64,000 nucleotides of DNA from JAHEYG01 sp040403535 (GTDB lineage Bacteria > Bacteroidota > Bacteroidia > B-17B0 > Aurantibacillaceae), in the NCBI GenBank assembly GCA_040403535.1, contig JBBAKL010000005.1:1-64000 (forward strand), read 5' to 3'. A program made the translations under genes and the position numbers. Positions within the stretch are counted from its first letter, which is position 1. Every line of letters starts with the position of its first letter. The notes under the pieces were generated by a model, which did not search any database, was not told the DNA's origin, and was given only the letters and a program-made list of their open reading frames with translations. Shown here piece after piece: positions 53,597 to 61,699 of this stretch.

Positions 53597-53678
53597 AAAC
53601 TAGTTAGCTGCAACCCTAAAAGACGACACAACCGACAACAAACGAACAATAAAATGACGGACAAAATGCCAACCCTTC

Positions 53679-53742
53679 GCAAAATTAAAAGAGCTGCAAG
53701 CCAAGACACAAGCCAACGCTTTTGCAGCACATTTAATTTTGC
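53679..53742. repeat. Left 64-base hairpin with conserved loop
   Basis: The 21-base arms 53679-53699 (GCAAAATTAAA..GCTGCAA) and 53722-53742 pair at 19 of 21 positions. The 22-base loop contains ACACAAGCCAACGCT (53706-53720), identical to the loop of the hairpin at 58642-58707 on the other side of the operon. The arms differ between the two hairpins. Confidence 0.8.
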
Positions 53743-53828
53743 CCTACCGCACACAAGCCCACCCACCACCCTACAAGTGGACAACTGGACTATTAGACAA
53801 AGACGGACTGAAAAACTGCATTAAAATT

Positions 53829-53836
53829 TAACTTTG
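53829..53836 (+). promoter_or_regulatory. -7 box of the restriction-like operon
   Basis: TAACTTTG matches TANNTTTG, 16 bases before the GTG start at 53853. No -33 TTG at the usual distance. Confidence 0.45.
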
Positions 53837-53852
53837 ACAAATAATAAATTAA

Positions 53853-54530
53853 GTGACAGAATTGAACGAAGAAATAAAACAAGACAAGCAAGTAAAATCT
53901 AAACAACGTGTAGCTGACCACGGAGAAGTTTTTACGAACCAACGTGAAGTAAACGCTATGCTTGACCTTGTGAAACACGAAACCGAACGCATTGACAGCC
54001 GCTTTCTTGAACCTGCTTGCGGTAACGGAAACTTCCTTGCGGAAGTGCTTAACAGAAAACTAAATGTGGTTGACCACAAATACTCCCATACTCAAATTCA
54101 GTGGGAACGCTATGCGGTGCTTGCCGTATGCAATATTTACGGAGTGGACATTTTGGAAGATAATGCAGAAGAGTGCCGCAAGCGTTTGTTCAATATTTTT
54201 AAAGACCGCTACAATATGTTGTTTGCCGACAAATGCAAACCCGAAGTATTACGAAGTGTGAATTTTCTATTGCACCGAAACATTTTATGGGGCGATGCTT
54301 TGGACTTTACGAACCCACAAACAAAACAGCCGATTATTTTTAGTGAGTGGAGTGCCGTAAATGGAACAATGCTGAAGCGCAGAGATTATATGTTTAAATT
54401 TTTGGTGGAAAACTCCTTTCAAACTTCTTTGTTCAATGACGAAGGCAATGCAGCAGCTATAGATGAACCAGTGAAAGATTTCCCATTAATACATTTTTTG
54501 AAACTTGGTGAAAATGAAAATGCAAACTAA
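53853..54530 (+). CDS. N6-adenine methyltransferase-like subunit lacking NPPY
   Basis: A 225-residue protein with a GTG start. It contains the methyltransferase N-terminal signature HGEVFTNQREVNAMLDLV (23-40), motif I FLEPACGNGNFL (51-62) for SAM binding, motif II YGVDILEDNAEECRKRL (96-112) and a motif III-like NILWGDALDF (143-152). Where catalytic motif IV (NPPY) is expected it has FSEWSAVN, and then it ends. It should bind SAM but not by itself methylate adenine. It overlaps the next gene by 17 bases (or 11, depending on that gene's start). The next product has NPPY, so a two-subunit enzyme is likely. Confidence 0.8.
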   Translation: MTELNEEIKQDKQVKSKQRVADHGEVFTNQREVNAMLDLVKHETERIDSRFLEPACGNGNFLAEVLNRKLNVVDHKYSHTQIQWERYAVLAVCNIYGVDILEDNAEECRKRLFNIFKDRYNMLFADKCKPEVLRSVNFLLHRNILWGDALDFTNPQTKQPIIFSEWSAVNGTMLKRRDYMFKFLVENSFQTSLFNDEGNAAAIDEPVKDFPLIHFLKLGENENAN

Positions 54531-56079
54531 TTACAACCCCGATGTGCTTACTTGCTTAGCCAATCTAAGCAACGATGAAGTATTCACACCACCCAATTTG
54601 GTAAACAATATTTTGGGTTTATTGCCAAAAGAATTGTGGAGCAACCCCGATGCAAAGTTTTTAGACCCTGTAAGTAAAAGCGGTGTGTTTTTGCGTGAAA
54701 TAGCAAAGCGACTAATGAAAGGATTGGAAAAGAAAATACCCAACAAACAAAAACGCATCAACCACATTTTTGAAAACCAACTCTATGGCATCGCCATTAC
54801 AGAGTTAACGGCATTACTCAGCCGCAGAAGCGTGTATTGCAGCAAAACTGCAAACGGCAAATATGCAGTTTGCGAAACCTTTGACAACGAAGAAGGCAAC
54901 ATACGCTATGAACGTATGCAACATAATTGGGAAAACGGAAAATGCACACAATGCGGTGCAAGCCAAGAAGTGTATGACCGTGGCGATGAAGCCGAAAGCT
55001 ACGCTTATAACTTTATTCATACCGAAAACCCAGCGAAACTTTTTACAAACAAAAAATTAAAAAAAGGACAAGAAATGAAATTTGATGTTATTGTAGGTAA
55101 TCCTCCATATCAGTTGAGTGACGGTGGTGGCGAAGGTGCAAGTGCGATGCCGATTTATCACAATTTTATTCAACAAGCAATAAAATTAAATCCTCGTTAT
55201 TTAACAATGATTGTTCCTGCCCGTTGGTATTCGGGTGGTAAAGGCTTAGATGATTTTAGAAATAAAATCTTAAACGATATGAGAATGGCAGAAATTCACG
55301 ATTTCCCAGAAACAGATTTATGCTTTCCAAATTTGAATATTCGTGGAGGTGTCTGTTACTTTTTGTGGGATTCAACACATAAGGGTAATGTAAAAGTTAC
55401 AAATTACAGCAAAACCAATGAACCAACAACAGCAATACGTCCTTTATTAGAAAAGGGAGTTGAAACATTCATCCGTTACAACAAGGCAATTAGCATATTG
55501 CAAAAAGTTAAAAAACAAAATGAAAAAAGCTATGGAAACATTGTTCATTCAAGAAATGTTTTCGGAATACCATCAAATTTTGAAAAATTCACAAAACAGA
55601 AAACAACAGATAGCTCCATTTTACTTTATCGCAGTCGTAGAGGGAGCTCAGCCGATAAAGAAGTTTATGTTTCTAAATCTGCGTTATTGAAAAATGAAAA
55701 CTTGGCTAGTAAGATAAAAGTATTAGTTTCAAAAGTAAGTCCTGGGGGCGATGAATATCCTCACGCAATCTTGACAAAACCAATTGTTGCCTTACCTAAT
55801 TCAGTTTGTACCGAAACATATTTATTGTTAGACACATTTAAAACAGTTCAAGAGGCTGAGAATTTTGTAACATACTTAAATACACGATTTTTTCGTTTTC
55901 TAGTTTCACTGATAAAAAACACACAAAATATTTCAAAATCTTGCTTTGATTTCGTTCCCATTCAAGATTTCAGCAAAGAATGGACTGACGAAATGTTGTA
56001 TAAAAAATACGACATTACCACAGAAGAAATCACATTTATAGAAAGTATGATACGCCCAATGGGTAATACAGAAGAATAA
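54514..56079 (+). CDS. Eco57I-like N6-adenine methyltransferase subunit with NPPY
   Basis: 521 residues from ATG 54514 (ATG 54520 is also possible). The layout is DEVFTPPNLVNNIL (21-34), a motif I-like FLDPVSKSGVFLREI in which the usual GxG is only partly kept, and YGIAITELTALLSRR in motif II position with Ala instead of the acidic residue. A probable zinc site follows (Cys109, Cys120, Cys144, Cys147), then catalytic motif IV FDVIVGNPPYQ (190-200), and a C-terminal half likely to hold target recognition. The family is seen in restriction-modification systems. It lies 8 bases upstream of the nuclease-helicase gene. Confidence 0.85.
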   Translation: MKMQTNYNPDVLTCLANLSNDEVFTPPNLVNNILGLLPKELWSNPDAKFLDPVSKSGVFLREIAKRLMKGLEKKIPNKQKRINHIFENQLYGIAITELTALLSRRSVYCSKTANGKYAVCETFDNEEGNIRYERMQHNWENGKCTQCGASQEVYDRGDEAESYAYNFIHTENPAKLFTNKKLKKGQEMKFDVIVGNPPYQLSDGGGEGASAMPIYHNFIQQAIKLNPRYLTMIVPARWYSGGKGLDDFRNKILNDMRMAEIHDFPETDLCFPNLNIRGGVCYFLWDSTHKGNVKVTNYSKTNEPTTAIRPLLEKGVETFIRYNKAISILQKVKKQNEKSYGNIVHSRNVFGIPSNFEKFTKQKTTDSSILLYRSRRGSSADKEVYVSKSALLKNENLASKIKVLVSKVSPGGDEYPHAILTKPIVALPNSVCTETYLLLDTFKTVQEAENFVTYLNTRFFRFLVSLIKNTQNISKSCFDFVPIQDFSKEWTDEMLYKKYDITTEEITFIESMIRPMGNTEE

Positions 56080-56087
56080 GCACAATT

Positions 56088-58631
56088 ATGAGTAAAAAAG
56101 TATTTTTTCCGCAACGCCCAAGCGTCAATCCTACCATTTACGCTTACGAGTTGCCCAATGACAGCAAACGCAAAGGACAAATTAAAATCGGCTTTACCGA
56201 CCGTGATGCTCATACACGTATCAAAGAACAAATTGGTGCTACCCGTGCCGCCTTTAAAATTGTGTATGAAGAGAGTGCAATGCGGGCAGACGGAAGCAGT
56301 TTTACTGATAAAGCAGTTCACGCATTACTGCGTAAAGACAAAATAAAAAATCCTGAAGGGGAATGGTTTGTTTGCACCCTCAACCAATTACGCAAAGCCA
56401 TTCACGAAATAAAAACAGGCGATCGCACCGAAGAAAATCGGGTGCTAAATTTTGGTATGCGACCCGAACAACAAGAAGCCGTAACCAAAACCATTGCTTA
56501 CTTCAAGAGTTTTAAAAAAGAAAACCCTAACAAAACACCGCACTTTCTTTGGAATGCAAAAATGCGTTTCGGCAAAACCTTTACCACCTATCAGTTAGCT
56601 AAAACAATGAAATGGAAAAAAGTATTGGTGTTAACTTTTAAACCAGCCGTTGAAGATGCTTGGCGTGAAGATTTGAACACTCATATCGATTTTAAAGGTT
56701 GGACTTTCTTCTCAAAAAATGAAGCCGAAAATATTTCTAAGAAAACTGATTTATCCAAAACCAATTTAGTGTGTTTTGGTTCGTTTCAGGATTATTTAGG
56801 CACACAAAAAGACGGAAGTATAAAAGTAAAAAACGAGTGGGTTCATAATACAGAATGGGACTGCATTGTGTTTGACGAATACCATTTTGGGGCTTGGCGA
56901 GAAAACGCCAAAGATTTGTTTGGCAAAGACAGTGAAGCAGAAAAAGAAATTGAAGATTTTAAGGAAATAGAAAAGAAAGGATTTTCGGATGATGATAAAG
57001 TAGATGTTTTAGAAGACATTTTACCCATCAAAGCCAATCACTTTTTGTATTTGTCGGGAACACCATTCCGTGCCATCAATTCGGGAGAATTTATTGAAGA
57101 ACAAATTTTCAATTGGACATATTCAGACGAACAGCGTTCTAAAGAAAATTGGAAGAAAAAAGACGGAACAAATCCTTACGCCAGTTTGCCAAGAATGGTT
57201 ATGCTAACTTATCAACTTCCCGAAACCATTACCAAAGTTGCCGAGTTAGGTGAGTTTGATGGCTTTGACTTAAATATATTTTTTAAAGCCGAAGGTGAAG
57301 GAAGCAAAGCACGTTTTAAATACGAAGATGATGTGCAAAAGTGGCTAGACTTAATTCGTGGTTCATTCTCTGAACAGATTGTTGACACATTAAAATTAAA
57401 AACAGAAAAACCACCATTGCCCTATTCAGATGCACGACTAAAAAGCGTATTAAATCATACATTTTGGTTTTTACCTTCAGTTGCTGCTTGCCACGCAATG
57501 GCAAACTTGTTAAAAAAACGCAACAATCAGTTTTATCACGATTACAAAGTAATTATTGCAGCAGGAACAGAAGCAGGAATTGGAGTAAAAGCACTTGAAC
57601 CTGTTTTAAATGGAATGGACGAGCCGTTACAATCAAAAACTATTACGCTTTCTTGTGGTAAACTCACAACAGGCGTTTCAGTAAAACCGTGGACAGGGAT
57701 TTTTATGCTTAGAAATTCTTCAAGTCCCGAAACCTATTTTCAAGCGGCTTTTCGTGTGCAAACACCTTGGGTAATCAAAAACCCTGACAGCAAATCGCCC
57801 AACAAAGAAGAAATTTTAAAGGAAGAATGTTATGTGTTCGACTTTGCACCAAATAGAGCATTAAAACAAATTGCTGAATACGCTTGTAACTTAAATATCA
57901 ACGAAAGCAACCCCGAAAAGAATGTTGAAGAATTTATAAACTTCCTGCCTGTATTGGCTTATGACGGCAGTTCAATGAAACAAATTGATGCCGCAGGTAT
58001 TTTAGATATTGCAATGAGTGGCACATCCGCAACATTGCTTGCCAGACGTTGGGAAAGCGCTTTACTTGTGAATGTTGACAATAATACCTTGCAACGTTTG
58101 ATGAACAACGAAGAAGCAATGAAAGCGCTGATGAACATTGAAGGTTTCCGTAACCTTAACCAAGACATTGAAACAATCATTAACAAGAGCGACAAAGTCA
58201 AAAAAGCAAAAAAGGAAGGCACAGAAAAACTAAGCGATAAAAAGAAAAAAGAACTTACAGAAGAAGAAAAGGAATACAAGAATTTACGAAAACAAATTCA
58301 GGAAAAGCTCATCAAGTTTGCGACACGAGTTCCAATTTTTATGTATTTGACAGATTACCGTGAACGCAGTCTGAAAGATGTAATTACAAAACTTGAACCT
58401 AAGCTTTTCCGCAAAGTGACAGGTTTGAATGTAAAGGACTTTGAATTACTGGTGAGTTTAGGCGTTTTTAATTCTGCCTTAATGAACGATGCAGTTTATA
58501 AGTTCAAACGCTACGAAGACGCAAGTTTGGAATACACAGGCATTAACAAACATCAAGGAGAAGATGTTGGACTTTACGACACAACATTAACACGACAGGA
58601 ATATTTGACATTTAAAAACGAAACAAAATAA
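56088..58631 (+). CDS. GIY-YIG nuclease/SF2 helicase fusion
   Basis: 847 residues. An N-terminal GIY-YIG/T5orf172-like domain (about 15-100): IYAY 17-20, KIGFTDRD 33-40, Arg44 and GEWF with Glu92. Then a superfamily 2 helicase/translocase: Walker A-type MRFGKTF with Lys163, DEYH box 263-266, motif III-like SGTPFRA 323-329, and a motif VI region ETYFQAAFRVQTPW near 547-560. A Lys/Glu-rich coiled segment lies near 700-740. This is the probable restriction subunit, cutting with GIY-YIG and moving DNA with ATP. It is the last gene of the three-gene operon. Its combination of domains differs from classical type I and III R subunits, which carry PD-(D/E)XK nucleases. Confidence 0.85.
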   Translation: MSKKVFFPQRPSVNPTIYAYELPNDSKRKGQIKIGFTDRDAHTRIKEQIGATRAAFKIVYEESAMRADGSSFTDKAVHALLRKDKIKNPEGEWFVCTLNQLRKAIHEIKTGDRTEENRVLNFGMRPEQQEAVTKTIAYFKSFKKENPNKTPHFLWNAKMRFGKTFTTYQLAKTMKWKKVLVLTFKPAVEDAWREDLNTHIDFKGWTFFSKNEAENISKKTDLSKTNLVCFGSFQDYLGTQKDGSIKVKNEWVHNTEWDCIVFDEYHFGAWRENAKDLFGKDSEAEKEIEDFKEIEKKGFSDDDKVDVLEDILPIKANHFLYLSGTPFRAINSGEFIEEQIFNWTYSDEQRSKENWKKKDGTNPYASLPRMVMLTYQLPETITKVAELGEFDGFDLNIFFKAEGEGSKARFKYEDDVQKWLDLIRGSFSEQIVDTLKLKTEKPPLPYSDARLKSVLNHTFWFLPSVAACHAMANLLKKRNNQFYHDYKVIIAAGTEAGIGVKALEPVLNGMDEPLQSKTITLSCGKLTTGVSVKPWTGIFMLRNSSSPETYFQAAFRVQTPWVIKNPDSKSPNKEEILKEECYVFDFAPNRALKQIAEYACNLNINESNPEKNVEEFINFLPVLAYDGSSMKQIDAAGILDIAMSGTSATLLARRWESALLVNVDNNTLQRLMNNEEAMKALMNIEGFRNLNQDIETIINKSDKVKKAKKEGTEKLSDKKKKELTEEEKEYKNLRKQIQEKLIKFATRVPIFMYLTDYRERSLKDVITKLEPKLFRKVTGLNVKDFELLVSLGVFNSALMNDAVYKFKRYEDASLEYTGINKHQGEDVGLYDTTLTRQEYLTFKNETK

Positions 58632-58641
58632 GCCAACGCAT

Positions 58642-58707
58642 TTGGTGGCAAATTTGCAAAACCACACAAGCCAACGCTAAAGCCAAGTTTTGCAAAAGAG
58701 CCACCAA
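58642..58707. repeat. Right 66-base hairpin with conserved loop
   Basis: The arms 58642-58662 (TTGGTGGC..TTGCAAAAC) and 58687-58707 pair at 18 of 21 positions with a symmetric internal bulge. The 24-base loop holds ACACAAGCCAACGCT (58664-58678), identical over 15 bases to the left hairpin at 53679-53742. It starts 10 bases after the helicase stop. Confidence 0.8.
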
Positions 58708-58773
58708 GCCAACACACCAAGACAGACACGAAATGACAACGAAAAAACACGACAGAACAGAAGGGCGAGCCGC

Positions 58774-58899
58774 TAACATCGGTTTTGCAAAATGGCGGGT
58801 TCAGTGCTTCTATGACAGTTTGGTGCAAGGTTCAAGTTTAGTTTTTCAATTGAACATTTGTGCTAAAAATCCGCCACTTCGCAAAGCCGAGAACCGTTA
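58774..58899. repeat. attC-like imperfect palindrome
   Basis: About 126 bases with 23-base arms 58779-58801 and 58868-58890 matching at 19 of 23 positions in inverted orientation, a central region of about 66 bases, and TAAC (58774) and GTTA (58896) at the outer ends. The right end includes the stop codon of the M3 peptidase gene. The size, large central loop and TAAC/GTTA ends recall integron attC sites, but no integrase is in the window. Confidence 0.6.
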
Positions 58900-60591
58900 C
58901 CCTAACTTATCATACTCACTCTTCACAAAATCAGCCAATTCTTTTACGTATTCAGGAGAGAAATTAAATTCAATACCTGCGGCTTTGTAAATTTCAGGAA
59001 TGGTTTTGGTGTAGCCTAAAGCTAAAGCGGCTTTATATTGCTCAATGGCTTGCTTAGGGTTCTTTTTGTAATTTCTCCAAACGGCAATAGCGCCTAATTG
59101 AGCAAAACCATACTCAATATAATAAAACGGTACTTCAAACAAATGCAATTGCACCTGCCAGCGGCGTTTTAAATTGGCTTCTAACCCTTCGTAATTCACT
59201 ACCCCACTGCCAAAGTCTTTCATAATCTGAGTCCAGGTCGCATAACGGTCGGCAACACTGTGCCCCGGATTTTCATATATCCAATGCTGGAACTTATCCA
59301 CCGCTGCAATCCACGGTAAAGCATCTAATACACTCTCTAATTGCTGGCGCTTGGCACGTTTTAAATCTTCCGCATTCGGGAAGAAAGAATCCCAATGCTC
59401 CATGGAGATTAATTCCATACCCATACTCGCTAACTCGGCTACTTCGCTGGGTGGTGATTTAAAATCTACCAGATCTAACGGAATATCTAAGAAGGAATGA
59501 ATGGCGTGTCCGCCTTCGTGCACCATGGTTACCATGTCGCGGTGCAAACCTACCGCGTTCATAAAAATAAACGGTATTTCTGTTTCGTATAAGGGATACT
59601 GATACCCGCCCGGTGCTTTTCCTAATCTGGATTCTAAATCCAAACGTCCCATTTTGTCCATGGTTTTTATGCAATCGGCAAACCATGGGTCAATCTTGTT
59701 AAAACATTCAATGGTCTTTTCGGTTAGGTCCTTACCGTTAGTAAAGGGTTTTAAAGGCGGTTTGCCTTCTGCATCCACTTCCTTATCCCACGGACGGTAA
59801 TCGCTTAGCTTTAATAATTCTTTACGACGTTTCTCTTGTTCGGTTACTAAAGGCACCACGTGTTTTTGTACCGCATCGTGAAAGTTTAAGCAATCTTTTA
59901 CGGTATAATCAAAACGGCCTAAAGACTGGTGCTTAAAATCGCGGAAGTTGTTGTAACCGGTATTTAAAGCCACCTGATGGCGTAATTGTATTAACTCGGT
60001 ATATAAATCGTTTAATGAGGTTTCGTCTTGCGCGCGGCGGTTCTGTATTTTGTGATATACTTCCTCACGCACACTGCGGTTTAAATCTTTTAAAAACACA
60101 GAGGCTTTTTGCAAAGTCATTTTTTCGCCATTGTGCTCAATGCTCTGCGCTCCCGAAATCTCTCCAAACTTTTGTTCTTTTTGTTGTAACTCGGTTAACA
60201 GCGGAATGTTTTTCTCTCTGAATAATTCAATACTGTTTTTAATGCCGCGCAGGTAAACAAAATATTTGTCTTTGCTCAAACTGTTTACAAATGGCGAATC
60301 CATTAATTTTTTATTGAGCTCATTGCTGATGGGCGCAATGTGCGGTTCAATGTTCACCACAAAATCGTTAAAGCTGTTACGCAATTGCTCGTTTGCGGTA
60401 TCGCAAGTCATTTTAATATAACGCCAGGCCATGTTCTCGCTCACCACAGCGCCCAATTCGTTATAGTCTTTCAGCCATTTTTCTAATTGCGCTTCCGAAG
60501 AAATATTTCGGTTTTGTAAATCCTTAAAGTAAGGCTCTAACAATTCCCAGGTTGTTATTGTAAAATCGTTTGGTATAAAGTTTCTTTTCAT
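58897..60591 (-). CDS. pepF: M3 family oligoendopeptidase
   Basis: A 564-residue zinc peptidase that cuts oligopeptides in the cytoplasm. The zinc motif HEGGHAIHSF lies near residues 355-364, with the third ligand in SEVAELASMGMEL shortly after. The N-terminal helical domain and PFFYIEYGFAQLGA near the end are family-typical. The length matches PepF-type enzymes. Its stop codon lies inside the outer end of the attC-like palindrome, so any insertion there occurred right behind this gene. Confidence 0.92.
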   Translation of the reverse strand: MKRNFIPNDFTITTWELLEPYFKDLQNRNISSEAQLEKWLKDYNELGAVVSENMAWRYIKMTCDTANEQLRNSFNDFVVNIEPHIAPISNELNKKLMDSPFVNSLSKDKYFVYLRGIKNSIELFREKNIPLLTELQQKEQKFGEISGAQSIEHNGEKMTLQKASVFLKDLNRSVREEVYHKIQNRRAQDETSLNDLYTELIQLRHQVALNTGYNNFRDFKHQSLGRFDYTVKDCLNFHDAVQKHVVPLVTEQEKRRKELLKLSDYRPWDKEVDAEGKPPLKPFTNGKDLTEKTIECFNKIDPWFADCIKTMDKMGRLDLESRLGKAPGGYQYPLYETEIPFIFMNAVGLHRDMVTMVHEGGHAIHSFLDIPLDLVDFKSPPSEVAELASMGMELISMEHWDSFFPNAEDLKRAKRQQLESVLDALPWIAAVDKFQHWIYENPGHSVADRYATWTQIMKDFGSGVVNYEGLEANLKRRWQVQLHLFEVPFYYIEYGFAQLGAIAVWRNYKKNPKQAIEQYKAALALGYTKTIPEIYKAAGIEFNFSPEYVKELADFVKSEYDKLG

Positions 60592-60604
60592 AATGTGTTT
60601 TTAT

Positions 60605-60665
60605 CCTCTCCCACCGCAAGCGGTCCCCCCCCCTCTTCTATGAGGAGAGGGATAAAGGGTGAGGT
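60605..60665. repeat. GC-rich palindromic repeat between peptidase and lipase genes
   Basis: It contains a 21-base reverse-complement match (60610-60630) to the repeat at 53244-53264, followed by a GAGGAGAGGG..GGGTGAGG part related to the 27-bp repeats around the DUF559 gene. It fills almost the whole gap between two minus-strand genes. Confidence 0.75.
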
Positions 60666-61667
60666 CTAAATTTTAAATGTTGATTGGTTTCCTATTTTAT
60701 CAAAGTTTTGTTGTAACCAAGCGTCGCAGGCTTTGTATCCTAATTCTTTCAAGTGCATTAAAAAGTCCCAGCTGGTATTTAACTTACTCGATAAATTTAA
60801 TTCGCCCAATTGCGCATCGGCGCTGATGTGATGGATGTGCACCTTTTGTGCTTTGTCATCAAACTGTATGCCTTTTGCTAATAAGTCTTGCTTAAACTGT
60901 ATGTGTTTTAATTCGTGCATCAAGGCCGAGTTAAAACTGATTTCGTTCACGCGGTCTTTAATTTCTTCAATGTTTGAAGGAACATTTTTGATTTTAATCG
61001 GATTAATTTGCACCAACAAAATATCGTCGGCATCCTCGGTGTGTTCAATTAACGGCTCTAAAGGCGGATTACCCATATAACCGCCATCCCAATAATATTC
61101 GCCGTCAATCTCAACCGCTTTGTATAAATACGGTAAACAGGCTGATGCTAAAATAGCTTTCGCAGAAATTTCTTTTGGTCCGAATACTTTTGGCTCGCAG
61201 GTTCGAACATTGGTTGCGCACACAAATAATTTAGGGGGATCGAAGCGGTGTAATTCTGCAAAATCAATTAGCTCATTCAATATTTTTTCAAGAGGATTAA
61301 TACCAAGAGGATTAAATTGAGCCGGTGCCAGATTCTCAGTGGTCATACTAAAGAATTTATAGGTTGGCGAATAATCCATATTGCCTTTGCTCAGCATTTT
61401 ATCGAACCAACTCGGCTGTAAACCACTTATCTTTCCCGCTTCGGAAATTTTATGCCAGAATTTAACCAATAAATGTTTGGCCATGCTACGGCCGCCCTTG
61501 TTTAATCCGTAAATGGCGCAAACGCCATTCATAGCGCCGGCACTCGTTCCGCAGATTCCTTCAATGTCTATTCGTTCATCATCGAGTAAGCGGTCGATTA
61601 TACCCCAGGTAAAAGCTCCGTGGGCGCCACCACCCTGAAGGGCTAAATCTATTTTCTTAGTTTGCAT
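60666..61667 (-). CDS. Patatin-like phospholipase
   Basis: A 333-residue cytoplasmic patatin-family lipase. The oxyanion motif is QGGGAHGAFTWG (11-22), the nucleophile Ser42 is in GTSAGAMNG, and the catalytic Asp is in YWDGGYMGNPPLEPL near residue 195. No signal peptide or barrel is present, so this is the small soluble type rather than PlpD. The substrate is unknown. It is divergent from trmH with 32 bases between the start codons. Confidence 0.92.
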   Translation of the reverse strand: MQTKKIDLALQGGGAHGAFTWGIIDRLLDDERIDIEGICGTSAGAMNGVCAIYGLNKGGRSMAKHLLVKFWHKISEAGKISGLQPSWFDKMLSKGNMDYSPTYKFFSMTTENLAPAQFNPLGINPLEKILNELIDFAELHRFDPPKLFVCATNVRTCEPKVFGPKEISAKAILASACLPYLYKAVEIDGEYYWDGGYMGNPPLEPLIEHTEDADDILLVQINPIKIKNVPSNIEEIKDRVNEISFNSALMHELKHIQFKQDLLAKGIQFDDKAQKVHIHHISADAQLGELNLSSKLNTSWDFLMHLKELGYKACDAWLQQNFDKIGNQSTFKI

Positions 61668-61687
61668 ACAGTAAATTTAAATAAAAG

Positions 61688-61695
61688 TATCTTTG
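61688..61695 (+). promoter_or_regulatory. -7 box abutting trmH start
   Basis: TATCTTTG, 4 bases before the ATG at 61700; TTG at 61662-61664 with a 23-base spacer may serve as -33 element. It implies a leaderless transcript and lies over the start of the divergent lipase gene. Confidence 0.55.
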
Positions 61696-61699
61696 CACC

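Larger units (their letters stand above)
53423..53852. other. Non-coding left boundary of the restriction-like operon
   Basis: No plausible gene. It holds a set of short repeats (53544-53596), a large hairpin (53679-53742) and a TAACTTTG promoter box (53829-53836) for the downstream operon. Between the hairpin and the box nothing else is clear. Confidence 0.6.

Noticed and set aside
58632..58896. Small genes in the gap after the helicase gene
   Set aside because: Open frames here run through the hairpin and palindrome and have no start context or recognisable protein features.
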